Assembly: GCA_002686945.1 (NCBI GenBank)
Contig: NYYZ01000010.1
Span: forward strand, 4,711 to 43,447
DNA from: Planctomycetota bacterium
Lineage (GTDB): Bacteria > Planctomycetota > UBA1135 > GCA-002686595
DNA length: 38,737 nucleotides
Reading direction: 5' to 3'
The notes under the pieces are model-generated. The model searched no databases, was not told the DNA's origin, and worked only from the letters and a program-made list of their open reading frames with translations. Below are positions 1 through 8,298 of the stretch, piece after piece (the first letter of the stretch is position 1; the number at the start of each line of letters is the position of its first letter). Both the position numbers and the translations under genes were made by a program.

Positions 1-1295
1 ACCTGCACCACGGTCTCGGCCAGAAGGTCGGGAGTGGGCTGCACCTGCAGGCTGACCGGACGGTTGGCAGCGACCCGCTCAAAGACAAAACGCCCCGATT
101 CATCCGTCTTGGTTTCTTGGGCCAGGTCTGCATCCTCGGCATTCCCCGAGCCTTTCCGACCATCACCTTTGATGTTGCCCCGGAAAGCGAGTTGCACCAC
201 TTCATGGGGCACGGGGCTCCCATCATGCTTGCGCACCTGCCCGGCGATGCTGCCCGGCGGTGCCACCACGACACGCTCTTCCCGTCCATTGTTCTGGGCG
301 GTCAAGAGGTGACGCCAATTGAGAGGCTGCCCCCAGGGGGTGCGCAAGGAGATGAGAACATTCCCTGGACTCAAGCCTTCAAAGGCGAAGCTGCCATCCT
401 CTCCACTGACGCAACTCAACTGCAACGATCTGCGCACAGCCCTCGAAACCCCGGCAACTTCCTGGCGCAGATCCAGAGCCACTCCAGGCACCCCATCGTT
501 GCCGTGCTTGAAGACCACCTTGCCCCGGTAGATCAGACTCGGCGAAAGAGGTAGATGCAGGGTGGTTTCCTCTCCCATGCGAACCTCAAAAGACGTCTCA
601 AAAGAACTGCTCTGGTCTTTGCGATGCAGAGCCAGGCTCCATGTTCCAGCGGACAATTGAGCCTTGAAATGAGGCTCCGCGGTCAAGGAAAACACATGGG
701 CTGGCTTGCGGGCAGCATTGGAAAGGGCGCCGCGAAAGAACTGGACCTCGCCAAATGGCTCCTGCATGAGCCCCGTGGGCCGCTCAAAGGTACCGAACAC
801 CGCCCCCAGAGGATTCATCTCCAATTCCAGAGGCTCCTCTTCCCAATTCATCCCGGGATGCTTGCGCTCCTCAAAGCCAGGAGCAGACAAGCTCATGGTA
901 AAATGGTCGGCGCCCAACCATTCGATCTCGAAGGATCCCTCGGGGTCACTGACCGCTTCACCTTGTCGGCTACCATCGCTGATCTGAACAAGACCCCCTT
1001 CAATGGGTATCTGGGTCAACTTGGAACGCACTTCGCCCCTGATCCAGCGCCAATACTCTCCATCGGTGCTGCGGGACGGAGATGAACCGGTCGCTTCGCC
1101 TTCATCAGAGATAGTCTGGTCTTGGGAAATCGAACGCCTGCCCACAAGCCTGGGGTCCTCCCCATCGGCTGCCACGCCCGGCGCAAGGGGCGCGGGCACA
1201 ATGCCAGGGCTTCCCCCAGACGACCAGAACATGAAACCAATGGCGCCCAGTAGAACGAGCAGCAAGAGGCCAGGAACATGGATCGAGCGGAACAT
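1..1295 (-). CDS. Membrane-anchored carboxypeptidase-regulatory-like domain protein (partial, C-terminus outside window)
   Basis: The minus strand is open from an ATG at 1295 to the window edge with no stop, about 431 codons, so the C-terminus is missing. Residues 1-10 are short and basic, and about 8-24 form one hydrophobic segment (signal anchor). A Pro/Asp/Ser-rich linker follows. Three beta-rich modules come next: about 85-150 (from IRGEV to SAPGF, with DPEGSFEIEW), about 255-330 (with GEDGSFAFEGL) and about 350-425 (SIAGQV, then DESGRFVFERV). The G-x-V...D-x-x-G-x-F-x-F pattern is that of CarboxypepD_reg/SdrD-B-like folds, which are usually extracytoplasmic binding or spacer modules. No catalytic domain is visible. 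It follows the NHL gene by 75 bp on the same strand and is probably co-transcribed. Substrate and role are unknown. Confidence 0.75.
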   Translation of the reverse strand, partial: MFRSIHVPGLLLLVLLGAIGFMFWSSGGSPGIVPAPLAPGVAADGEDPRLVGRRSISQDQTISDEGEATGSSPSRSTDGEYWRWIRGEVRSKLTQIPIEGGLVQISDGSRQGEAVSDPEGSFEIEWLGADHFTMSLSAPGFEERKHPGMNWEEEPLELEMNPLGAVFGTFERPTGLMQEPFGEVQFFRGALSNAARKPAHVFSLTAEPHFKAQLSAGTWSLALHRKDQSSSFETSFEVRMGEETTLHLPLSPSLIYRGKVVFKHGNDGVPGVALDLRQEVAGVSRAVRRSLQLSCVSGEDGSFAFEGLSPGNVLISLRTPWGQPLNWRHLLTAQNNGREERVVVAPPGSIAGQVRKHDGSPVPHEVVQLAFRGNIKGDGRKGSGNAEDADLAQETKTDESGRFVFERVAANRPVSLQVQPTPDLLAETVVQ

Positions 1296-1370
1296 GCCCC
1301 TATCCTAGCGACAAGCAATCACGTGGCGGGGGATTCGAGCCAAGTCCGCAGCAGCTCTGTCTGCAGCCCC

Positions 1371-2351
1371 TCAGCCACTGCCCACTTCGCCGCCGCCCAA
1401 GCTGCCACCCACAAAGGCCCCATAGCAACTGCCTTCCAAATTGAACACCTGCACGCGGCTGCCATCGTGATCGAGCAGCACGACCCTGGTGTGACGATCA
1501 TCAACGCCGGGCACACACAAGATTCCAGTGGGATGGGCCACGCCGCCGACCTCTTCCCCCGCCGCCGCCAGGCAACCATTCACCCGGCCGTCGGGGCCAA
1601 GCAGCAAGACCGCTCCCCTATCACCACCCCAGGCCACCACGGGGCGACCACCCGGAGCCAGGGCGAAGGCAATTGGCCGGGCCCCTTGGATCTCAGGCAA
1701 AGGCAGAGCGTAGTGGAACGCGCCCTCCTTGAAAACCTGCAGACGCGGGGTCTGGGCCTCCAAGACCCAGGCCTCGTCCTCTTGCAGCACAATCCCACGA
1801 GCATCGAGGAAGAACCCCTCGGGGTCCCCCAGGGGACGCAGGGAATTCATGCGCCCTGTGGCGGGTGAAAGCAGCTGCGCAGCGTGACGCCGACGGCCAC
1901 TACTGGTCACACCCACCAAGAACTCATCGTCCACGCCCCAAACATCCACACCCGAGGGGCGGCCCAACTGTCCGGCCCGATCTTCACGACCAGCGGGCAC
2001 AGAAGCGAGCTCTCGGCCAAACAGAGAGAACGTGCGCAAGCACTGACCTTCCCCATCTGCAACCCAAAGACGCCGATCCGTGTCCACTGCAACACCTTCG
2101 ATACTGGAACGTTCCCGCTCCTGATCCCGGAACGCGAAGCCGCCACCTAGACGGTGTCCATCCAAGTCATGGGTTCGAAGCCGCGCTGTGCGCGCATGGG
2201 AACCGACAAAGAGAACACCACCCCTCGTTGTTAGGGCACCACTCACGCTGCGAAGTCTAGAAGCAAGAGGGGGGGGGAGGCGGAGAACTTGAATAGAGCG
2301 GAAATCTCTGAGCGGCCCAAGCAGATGAGCGCACCAAGAATCAACCAGCAC
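1371..2351 (-). CDS. NHL-repeat-like beta-propeller protein
   Basis: The gene encodes 326 residues. The GTG start at 2351 overlaps the end of the upstream phosphoesterase gene by 11 bp, which suggests translational coupling. The protein has repeated blade-like segments of the NHL/SMP-30 type: IEGVAVDTDRRLWVADGEGQ, LGRPSGVDVWGVDDEFLV, DARGIVLQEDEAWVLE, PIAFALAPGGRPVV and HPTGILCVPGVDDRHTRVVL, each followed by a short hydrophobic strand with a V/L-F-x-x-G turn. This is the pattern of a 5-6 bladed propeller used for ligand or protein binding. No signal peptide is convincing, so its location is uncertain. The first 25 residues are unlike the rest and an internal start is possible. No enzyme active site was recognised. 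Confidence 0.7.
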   Translation of the reverse strand: MLVDSWCAHLLGPLRDFRSIQVLRLPPPLASRLRSVSGALTTRGGVLFVGSHARTARLRTHDLDGHRLGGGFAFRDQERERSSIEGVAVDTDRRLWVADGEGQCLRTFSLFGRELASVPAGREDRAGQLGRPSGVDVWGVDDEFLVGVTSSGRRRHAAQLLSPATGRMNSLRPLGDPEGFFLDARGIVLQEDEAWVLEAQTPRLQVFKEGAFHYALPLPEIQGARPIAFALAPGGRPVVAWGGDRGAVLLLGPDGRVNGCLAAAGEEVGGVAHPTGILCVPGVDDRHTRVVLLDHDGSRVQVFNLEGSCYGAFVGGSLGGGEVGSG

Positions 2352-3189
2352 TCAACTCAATCAACACCACTTCTGCCGGAGCTCCCACGCGCAAGGGCAA
2401 GCCCACCACCCCCAAGCCGCGACTTGTGATCAAGGTCGTCGACCCCAGTTCCACACGCAACCCTGGGTGCGCAGGCCCTAGACCCCGCAAGAATGGCAGG
2501 TCGACTTGACGACCGTGGGAGTGACCACTCAGAACCGCAAGACAGCCCTCACGCGCCAGGGATGGTCCCGTGCTTGGATTGTGGCACAGGCAGACCTCCA
2601 GATCAGCGGGCTCCAGGGCCTCCCGTGCGGCCTCGATGTCCAGCACGCGACCCTCTTCAGGATCCTCGATACCGGTCACCACCAGGGGCAGCTCCCCCAG
2701 ACGCCGACCCCGGTTGCGCAGAAAACTCCAGCCAGTGCGGACAAAACTCTCCTCGATCTCGCCCTCACGCCGACCCCGGTAGTCGTGGTTGCCGAACACC
2801 GCCAGGGCCCCCAGAGGCACCTGCGCCAGGGGAGCCATGACCTCAGCCAAGAGGACACCGGCTTCGACTCGATGGGCGATGAAGTCCCCACAGAATACGA
2901 CCAGATCCGGCCGCGCGGCGAGTGTGGTGTCAATCACTCCGGTCATGGAGGCGGAATCAAGAAATGGTCCCGCGTGCAGATCCGAGAGGAGTGCGATGCG
3001 CAGACCCTCAAGGGTCTCAGGCAGGCCCGCGCGGATGATCACCTCCCGGCGCACAAGGGGCGGGCTGAGGAACCGCCGAGAATAGAACCTACGCCCACCA
3101 AGAGCCTGGGCAAAGCGCTCTGCGAGACCAAAGGCAAACAACCGCAGAGCGGAGTAGCGCCGGGGAGTCTGACGGAGAGAAGAAGCCAT
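2341..3189 (-). CDS. YkuE/YaeI-like calcineurin-type metallophosphoesterase
   Basis: This 282-residue protein carries all metal-binding blocks of the calcineurin-like phosphoesterase fold: SDLHAG (D70, H72), CGDF (D102), FGNHDYRG (N134, H135), LCHNP (H203) and SGHSHGRQ (H223, H225). These coordinate a dinuclear metal centre. The order and spacing match the YkuE/YaeI group, some members of which act on lipid or UDP-sugar pyrophosphates; the substrate here is not deducible. Residues 1-45 are basic with a short amphipathic stretch, consistent with peripheral membrane association. The ATG at 3189 is the natural start. The stop overlaps the start of the NHL gene, and the anti-sigma-like gene lies 99 bp upstream on the same strand. 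The family assignment is firm; the biological role is open. Confidence 0.88.
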   Translation of the reverse strand: MASSLRQTPRRYSALRLFAFGLAERFAQALGGRRFYSRRFLSPPLVRREVIIRAGLPETLEGLRIALLSDLHAGPFLDSASMTGVIDTTLAARPDLVVFCGDFIAHRVEAGVLLAEVMAPLAQVPLGALAVFGNHDYRGRREGEIEESFVRTGWSFLRNRGRRLGELPLVVTGIEDPEEGRVLDIEAAREALEPADLEVCLCHNPSTGPSLAREGCLAVLSGHSHGRQVDLPFLRGLGPAHPGLRVELGSTTLITSRGLGVVGLPLRVGAPAEVVLIELSAG

Positions 3190-3288
3190 TGAATTTCGAT
3201 CGGAGTCCCTTCACGCCACCGCGGCCCAATCATAGGACTTGGACGCCGCCTCGACGAGTCCTGGGCCCCAAGCCCTTATGCGAGGTCC

Positions 3289-4053
3289 TCAACGCTCGAA
3301 ACGCAGCACTTCTCCAGGGGAAATGGTCTGGGTCAGGGCCGCACTGCTGGCCACCGTCTCACCTCCCATACCCTCAAGGGTCACCAAGCTCTCGGTCACA
3401 TGGATCAAGACCTCATCCCCCTCGTCCAGGATCACCAGACCAAGGGGTGTTCGCACACGGCAAGGTCCAGAGCAACGGGTCCAGCCGTGCACCAGATCCA
3501 CTGCCAGGGGGTGGTTGCCTTCCAGGCGGAACATCGTTGAATCGGCCAATTCGATTTGCGCCTCGCCACGAACCAGCCGAGCACTGCTACCGTTGCCCAA
3601 CTCAACCTCTTGCCCCAATGGAACCTTCCGCACTTCACCTGCCGGTATCAGGATCCCCGAGAGGTGCACCTCCCCGAACTCCGAACTCAACTGGACACCG
3701 CCCACCGCAGTCCGGGAAGACTCGTCAGAGAACCACTTCATCGAAATGCCATACAGAAGGAGAGCAGACATCAGCAGAAAAGGCACAACCCACTTGCCAC
3801 TTGGAGCCATTCTGCTGGACCTCTCGCGCGCGCGGGCATAGGCATAGCGAATCGCCCAACGCTCTTCGGGAGCGTGGATCTCCTGGCCCCTCAACCCTGC
3901 ATGGGGTGGCTCCTCCAGTTCCTGAGCGCACTGGGCACACTCGCGCTTGTGCTGGGAGAGCAGATGGCGATCCTCATCGGAAAGCCCTCCGCCCAGCAAC
4001 TGGGTATGAAGCGCGCGAGCGGATTCGCAGGTAAGAGGGTCGGGGGGGACCAT
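3289..4053 (-). CDS. Anti-sigma-factor-like zinc-finger / FecR-like membrane protein
   Basis: This 254-residue single-pass membrane protein is read from the ATG at 4053, which is preceded by a good AGGGACAGG ribosome site; an upstream in-frame ATG at 4125 would overlap gltX. Residues 1-45 form a helical domain ending in H35-x3-C39-x2-C42, the zinc-binding signature of anti-sigma (RsrA/ChrR-type) domains. The transmembrane segment is about 88-104. The rest (about 120-254) is beta-rich and resembles FecR: a pro-rich strand IPAGEVRKVPLG, then SSARLVRGEAQIEL and RVRTPLGLVILDEG. In known systems such proteins hold an ECF sigma factor inactive at the membrane and release it on an outside signal. 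No sigma gene is adjacent, so the partner is unknown. Confidence 0.75.
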   Translation of the reverse strand: MVPPDPLTCESARALHTQLLGGGLSDEDRHLLSQHKRECAQCAQELEEPPHAGLRGQEIHAPEERWAIRYAYARARERSSRMAPSGKWVVPFLLMSALLLYGISMKWFSDESSRTAVGGVQLSSEFGEVHLSGILIPAGEVRKVPLGQEVELGNGSSARLVRGEAQIELADSTMFRLEGNHPLAVDLVHGWTRCSGPCRVRTPLGLVILDEGDEVLIHVTESLVTLEGMGGETVASSAALTQTISPGEVLRFER

Positions 4054-4063
4054 CCTGTCCCTT
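4054..4063 (-). promoter_or_regulatory. Ribosome-binding site that fixes the start of the anti-sigma-like gene
   Basis: The minus strand reads AGGGACAGG immediately before the ATG at 4053. It favours this start over the in-frame ATG at 4125, which lies inside gltX and has no comparable site. Confidence 0.5.
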
Positions 4064-4108
4064 TCGGCAAGCCAAAAGGCGCGCCTTGAGAGAGAGCCCC
4101 ATTGATTT

Positions 4109-5569
4109 CTAGGCCAACGCGCCAATCATTCTCTCGATCCTCAAAAGCGCCTCCTGGCGCCCCAGCAGGCTGATTATCAGGAACAGATCGGGACCCCCGG
4201 GTTGACCACTGAGTGCACACCGCAGGGGCTGGAAGAGGGCTCCGATCTTGGTCCCACGCTCCTCCAGCCACTGCCGGGCGGCGGCCCCTGTGAGCGCTGG
4301 GTCCTCACTTGCGGGACGCTCTCCAAGCCACGCCGCAAAGGCCATGAGCAAATCCCCAGCGCCCTCGTGCTTGCGAGCCCCCTTCTCCGCCTTGGCTTCA
4401 TAGACCAGATCCTCGGCGCTCACAAAGTACGGCGCAAGCCACCCGGGCGCGTCCGAGTAGAGGCTCAAGCGTTCTTGCACCGCTTGAATCAACTGCACAA
4501 ACCAATCCCACCGACTTCGCAATTCGTCCTGACCCGCCAGACCTTCAGAAAGCACGTAAGGCAGGCAATGCTCGGCCAGATCGGCGGGTGATTCGGCACG
4601 CAGATACTCCCCCGCCAACCACAGGAACTTGTCCGGGTCAAAAATCGCGCCACCCTTTGAGACCTGCGCGGGATCAAAGTGCTCAACAAAAGTCTCCATG
4701 GAAAAAACCTCGGTCTCACCATCCAAGGCCCAGCCCTGCAGGGCCAAGAAGTTCAGAATCGCGCCCCGTGGATAGCCTTTGGTCCTGTAATCTCCAAGGC
4801 TCGTATCCCCCGTACGCTTGCTCAGCTTGCGCCGGTCCTTGCCCAGGAGCAGGGGCAGGTGTCCGAAGGCAGGAGGCTCCGAACCAAGAGCCTCATACAA
4901 GAGGATTTGTTTGGGCGTGTTGACCAGGTGCTCTTCCCCGCGCAACACGCAGGTGATCCCCATGGCCATGTCATCCGAGACCACAGTGAAGTTATAGGTG
5001 GGCATGCCGCCGCCCCGGCGCACGAGCACCCAATCGTCCACTTCCCCGTGGGGCAGGGTGACCTGCCCGCGCACCAGATCTGTGAATCTGGTCTCCCCTT
5101 CCGGGATGCGGAAGCGCACTGCAAATGGCTCCCCGGCCTGAACCCGTTCCATGCTCGCCTCAGGGCTGAGGTCCCGGTCTGCGCCGCGGTAGGCCACGCG
5201 CTGCTTGCGTTGCTCCTGCTCCGCCCGCCAGACCTCTTGCTGTTCAGGAGTGGAAAAGTCCCGATAGAGATGGCCCGCAGCAAGCAGAGCCTCAACATCT
5301 TTGGAGTAGTTCTCCAGGCGCTGGGTCTGAAAATAGGGTCCGTACTCACCCCCAACTTCAGGCCCCTCATCCCAATCCAATCCCAACCAGCGCAAGCCCT
5401 CCAATATGGCCGCAAGACTCTCCGGCGTGTTGCGCTCGATATCGGTGTCCTCAATTCGTAGAACAAAGGTCCCACCCGCGTGCCGCGCGTGGGCCCAATT
5501 GAAGAGGGCGGTACGGCAGAGGCCAAGGTGAACGGAGCCGGTTGGACTGGGTGCGATACGTACGCGCAT
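4109..5569 (-). CDS. gltX: Glutamate--tRNA ligase
   Basis: Charges tRNA-Glu with glutamate in the cytoplasm (EC 6.1.1.17). The frame is open far upstream, but the family N-terminus MRVRIAPSPTG starts at 5569, giving 486 residues, the usual length. The class I HIGH-type motif is PTGSVHLG (9-16), followed by LRIEDTD (38-43), and the KMSKS-type motif is KLSKR (248-252). The C-terminal anticodon-binding helical domain is present. The enzyme could be discriminating (GluRS) or non-discriminating; the sequence alone does not decide this. The gene is divergent from add, with 144 bp between the starts, and the anti-sigma-like gene follows 55 bp downstream. Confidence 0.95.
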   Translation of the reverse strand: MRVRIAPSPTGSVHLGLCRTALFNWAHARHAGGTFVLRIEDTDIERNTPESLAAILEGLRWLGLDWDEGPEVGGEYGPYFQTQRLENYSKDVEALLAAGHLYRDFSTPEQQEVWRAEQEQRKQRVAYRGADRDLSPEASMERVQAGEPFAVRFRIPEGETRFTDLVRGQVTLPHGEVDDWVLVRRGGGMPTYNFTVVSDDMAMGITCVLRGEEHLVNTPKQILLYEALGSEPPAFGHLPLLLGKDRRKLSKRTGDTSLGDYRTKGYPRGAILNFLALQGWALDGETEVFSMETFVEHFDPAQVSKGGAIFDPDKFLWLAGEYLRAESPADLAEHCLPYVLSEGLAGQDELRSRWDWFVQLIQAVQERLSLYSDAPGWLAPYFVSAEDLVYEAKAEKGARKHEGAGDLLMAFAAWLGERPASEDPALTGAAARQWLEERGTKIGALFQPLRCALSGQPGGPDLFLIISLLGRQEALLRIERMIGALA

Positions 5570-5624
5570 GCTCAAGGGGTGCTCATCGGAAGGAAGGCCC
5601 ATCAAGAGCATAGCGAGAAAAGCA

Positions 5625-5640
5625 GCCACAGCCCTGTGGC
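5625..5640. promoter_or_regulatory. Short palindrome in the gltX/add divergent region
   Basis: GCCACAG and CTGTGGC form perfect 7-bp arms around a 2-base centre, midway between the two divergent starts. It could be an operator or chance. No matching promoter was identified. Confidence 0.25.
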
Positions 5641-5713
5641 AAGTGCCCAAGACTCTCCCTTTCTGCCCACAGGGGTCAACGACAGGCACCCCACAGAGAA
5701 GTATCATCGACCC

Positions 5714-6856
5714 ATGCCCACCGGACCTCTCGACCCCGACTTGCTGCGCCGCCTGCCCAAGGTCTCGCTCCACGATCACCTGGACGGGAGCGTACGCCCC
5801 GCTACCCTGATCGAGCTCGCCAGCAAGTGCAATTACGACGGCCTGCCCACAACCGACGCCGACGAACTCGGCGACTGGTTCTTCAGGGGCGCGGACCGAG
5901 GCAGCCTGGCCCTGTACCTGGAAGGCTTCACCCACACCATCGCCCTTCTACAGGATGCGGAGGCACTCGAACGGGTGGCCTACGAATACGCTGAAGACCT
6001 GGCGGCCGATGGGGTGGTCTATTCCGAAGTACGCTTCGCCCCACTCTTTCACACTCAAGAAGGCCTGGGCCTCGACGGGGTGCTGGCAGCAGTCCTGCGT
6101 GGCCTGAAACGCGGCAAGGAGGACTTCCGCATCGAATCGCGGGTCATCGTCTGTGCCCTGCGTTCCGAATCCGCGGAAATCTCCAGCCGTCTGGCGGACC
6201 TGACAACCTCATGGCTTGGCCGTGGTGTGGCGGGCTTTGACCTGGCCGGCGAAGAGGCTGGCCATCCCCCAAAAGACCACTTGGACGCCTTCCACACGAT
6301 CAAGCGCGCCAACGGCTCGATCACCATCCACGCAGGCGAAGGCTTTGGGCCTGAGAGCATCTGGCAGGCCCTGCAATACTGCGGTGCCCACCGCATCGGC
6401 CACGGCACGAGGCTGATGGAGGACATGGCGATCTGGGAAGGCAAGGTCATTCGACTGGGCCGCCTGGCGCGCTTTGTGCTCGACCATCGGGTGCCACTGG
6501 AAATGTGCCTCTCATCGAATGTGCATACGGGTGCCGTACCGGATCTGGCCAGCCACCCCTTCCCCCATTTCCTACGCGAGGGCTTCCGGGTCACCATCAA
6601 CACAGACAACCGTCTCATGAGCGGAACCACAATGACCCAGGAATACCTCTTGGCCCACCAAGAATATGGCCTGAGTCTCTCGGAGCTCGAGCGCTTGGCA
6701 GTCAACGGCATCAACGCCGCCTTTCATGATTACTGGGAGCGCCGGCGCATTTTGCACGAGCGCATCGCGCCGGGTTATGCAATTGCGCGTGAAGAACTCG
6801 CCGAGCTGGGTATGGAGGCGGGGCCGTCCCTTTCCCATGGGGACAAGGAAGCCTAG
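5714..6856 (+). CDS. add: Adenosine deaminase
   Basis: Deaminates adenosine and deoxyadenosine to inosine forms in purine salvage (EC 3.5.4.4). The protein has 380 residues from the ATG at 5714; the frame extends further upstream, but MPTGPLDPDLL just before the HxH block fits the family N-terminus. Zinc and catalytic blocks seen are LHDHLDGS (H20, H22), TIHAGE (206-209, general acid/base E209), HRIGHGT (H230), SSNVHTG and INTDNRLMSGT (D298). Asn at 299 replaces the second Asp of the mammalian NTDDP motif, a variant that as far as I recall also occurs in actinobacterial enzymes, so the protein is probably active. It is followed 10 bp later by an esterase gene on the same strand. Confidence 0.93.
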   Translation: MPTGPLDPDLLRRLPKVSLHDHLDGSVRPATLIELASKCNYDGLPTTDADELGDWFFRGADRGSLALYLEGFTHTIALLQDAEALERVAYEYAEDLAADGVVYSEVRFAPLFHTQEGLGLDGVLAAVLRGLKRGKEDFRIESRVIVCALRSESAEISSRLADLTTSWLGRGVAGFDLAGEEAGHPPKDHLDAFHTIKRANGSITIHAGEGFGPESIWQALQYCGAHRIGHGTRLMEDMAIWEGKVIRLGRLARFVLDHRVPLEMCLSSNVHTGAVPDLASHPFPHFLREGFRVTINTDNRLMSGTTMTQEYLLAHQEYGLSLSELERLAVNGINAAFHDYWERRRILHERIAPGYAIAREELAELGMEAGPSLSHGDKEA

Positions 6857-6866
6857 AGCGAAGCCC

Positions 6867-7898
6867 ATGAAGTCAAAGCCCCATCAGAGTGAACCCCGTC
6901 TGGTGGAACCCCACGCCTTCCGGGGCCGGTTGGAGGCGCTCAGTCTTGACTCGGAACTCCTGGCTCAAAATCCACTGGGCGATCCGAGCCAACGCGATGT
7001 AGCGGTTTGGAGCCCGGCTGAAAGCTCAAACCCTCTGCCTCTTGTGTTGGTCCTGGCAGGCTTCACCGGCCGCGGCCAAAAGTACCTGGACACCCATCCC
7101 TGGCACCCGGGCCTGGCGCTGCGCTTGGACCGCGCCCACGCCAACGGAGAGTTCCCCGCTTGCCGTGTGGCCTTCCCTGACTGCTTCACTGCCCTGGGGG
7201 GCAGCCAATACCTGGACTCCTCCGCCGTTGGCAAGTACCAGAGCCACCTCTTCGATGAAATTGTGCCCTTCATAGAAGAACGCTGGCCTTGCATCCCCTC
7301 TGCCCGGGGAGTGGTAGGCAAAAGTTCCGGTGGTTTCGGCGCCCTGCGCCTGGCCCTGGCGCGGCCAGGATATTTCAGCGCAGTTGGATCCCTCAGCGGT
7401 GACTGCGGTTTCGAACTGGCCTATGGAGCGGAACTGCTGAGCGCCTGCCGAGGCCTGATCCCCTGGGGGGGAGACGCGGAGCGATTCCTCAAGGCCTTCC
7501 ACCAGCGCCCCGACCTCTCAGGCGACGGCCACGCGGTGATAGATGTGTTGGCCATGAGCGCCTGCTACGCCCCCAACCCCGAGGCACCCCTGGGCTTCGA
7601 CCTGCCAATGGACCCACACACGGGCGAGCGCCAAAACCCCGGCTGGGATCGCTGGCTCGAGAACGATCCCCTGACCATGATCGAGCAGGATGCCACGGGG
7701 TTCGCTGCACTGAACTACTTGGACCTGGTAGCAGGTACCAAGGATGAATTCCACCTGCAGTTCAGTCTCCGCCGCCTATGCGCGCGACTGAAGGAACTCA
7801 ACATCTCCCACCAGCACACGGAGTTTGACGGAGGCCACTTTGGAACGGACGAGGAACTCCTGGGCCTGACGGGGCGCGTAGCCAAGGCTCTCGCCTAG
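6867..7898 (+). CDS. Esterase D-like alpha/beta hydrolase
   Basis: This 343-residue protein is read from the ATG at 6867, just after the add stop; an alternative ATG at 6837 would overlap add. It is an alpha/beta hydrolase of the esterase D/Fes-like group. LPLVLVLAGFTGRG holds the oxyanion region, and VVGKSSGGFGALRL carries the G-x-S-x-G elbow with S153 as probable nucleophile. LDLVAGTKDEF is a likely site of the acid residue, and the C-terminal TEFDGGHFG carries the catalytic His. There is no signal peptide, so it is cytoplasmic. The substrate is unknown; relatives act on S-formylglutathione, siderophore esters or acyl esters. Convergent with queF, with 20 bp between the stops. Confidence 0.8.
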   Translation: MKSKPHQSEPRLVEPHAFRGRLEALSLDSELLAQNPLGDPSQRDVAVWSPAESSNPLPLVLVLAGFTGRGQKYLDTHPWHPGLALRLDRAHANGEFPACRVAFPDCFTALGGSQYLDSSAVGKYQSHLFDEIVPFIEERWPCIPSARGVVGKSSGGFGALRLALARPGYFSAVGSLSGDCGFELAYGAELLSACRGLIPWGGDAERFLKAFHQRPDLSGDGHAVIDVLAMSACYAPNPEAPLGFDLPMDPHTGERQNPGWDRWLENDPLTMIEQDATGFAALNYLDLVAGTKDEFHLQFSLRRLCARLKELNISHQHTEFDGGHFGTDEELLGLTGRVAKALA

Positions 7899-7918
7899 GA
7901 ACGGTCCTCCGCCTCCCA

Positions 7919-8269
7919 TCAGGGGAATGCCGCTTCCACCACCGTGTGGATCCCACCGCGCACCATGAAGTCCCCTTCCACCACCATCGAGCGTGGTGCA
8001 ATCGCACTGACCAGATCATCAAGGATCTGATTGGTCACCGCTTCGTGGAAGGAACCCTGATCTCGATAGGACCACAGGTAGAGCTTGAGGCTCTTCAACT
8101 CCACGCACAAGTCCGCCGGGGTGTAGCGAATGCGAATGGTGGCAAAATCCGGCTGGCCGGTCTTGGGGCAAACGCACGTGAATTCAGGACACTCAAAGCG
8201 AACCTCATAGGAGCGCTCGGGGACTGGATTGGGAAACGTGTCGAGAGTACTTGAGGGCTGGGTGGACAT
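7919..8269 (-). CDS. queF: NADPH-dependent 7-cyano-7-deazaguanine reductase (short type)
   Basis: Reduces preQ0 to preQ1 in the queuosine tRNA-modification pathway (EC 1.7.1.13). The protein has 116 residues, short for the family, and is the unimodular YkvM type. The signature block around [13 protein letters not shown] contains the nucleophilic Cys (C34) and the proton-donor Asp (D41). The substrate-recognition block [20 protein letters not shown] ends in the conserved Glu (E76). No queC, queD or queE lies in the window, so the rest of the pathway must be elsewhere. It lies 29 bp downstream of the large membrane-protein gene on the same strand and may be read from that transcript. Confidence 0.95.
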   Translation of the reverse strand: MSTQPSSTLDTFPNPVPERSYEVRFECPEFTCVCPKTGQPDFATIRIRYTPADLCVELKSLKLYLWSYRDQGSFHEAVTNQILDDLVSAIAPRSMVVEGDFMVRGGIHTVVEAAFP

Positions 8270-8298
8270 GGGGGCAGCAAGTTAGCGACTCAGCCGAT

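Noticed and set aside
5570-5935. N-terminal extension of gltX
   Set aside because: The family N-terminus begins at the ATG at 5569, and the extension overlaps the divergent add start.
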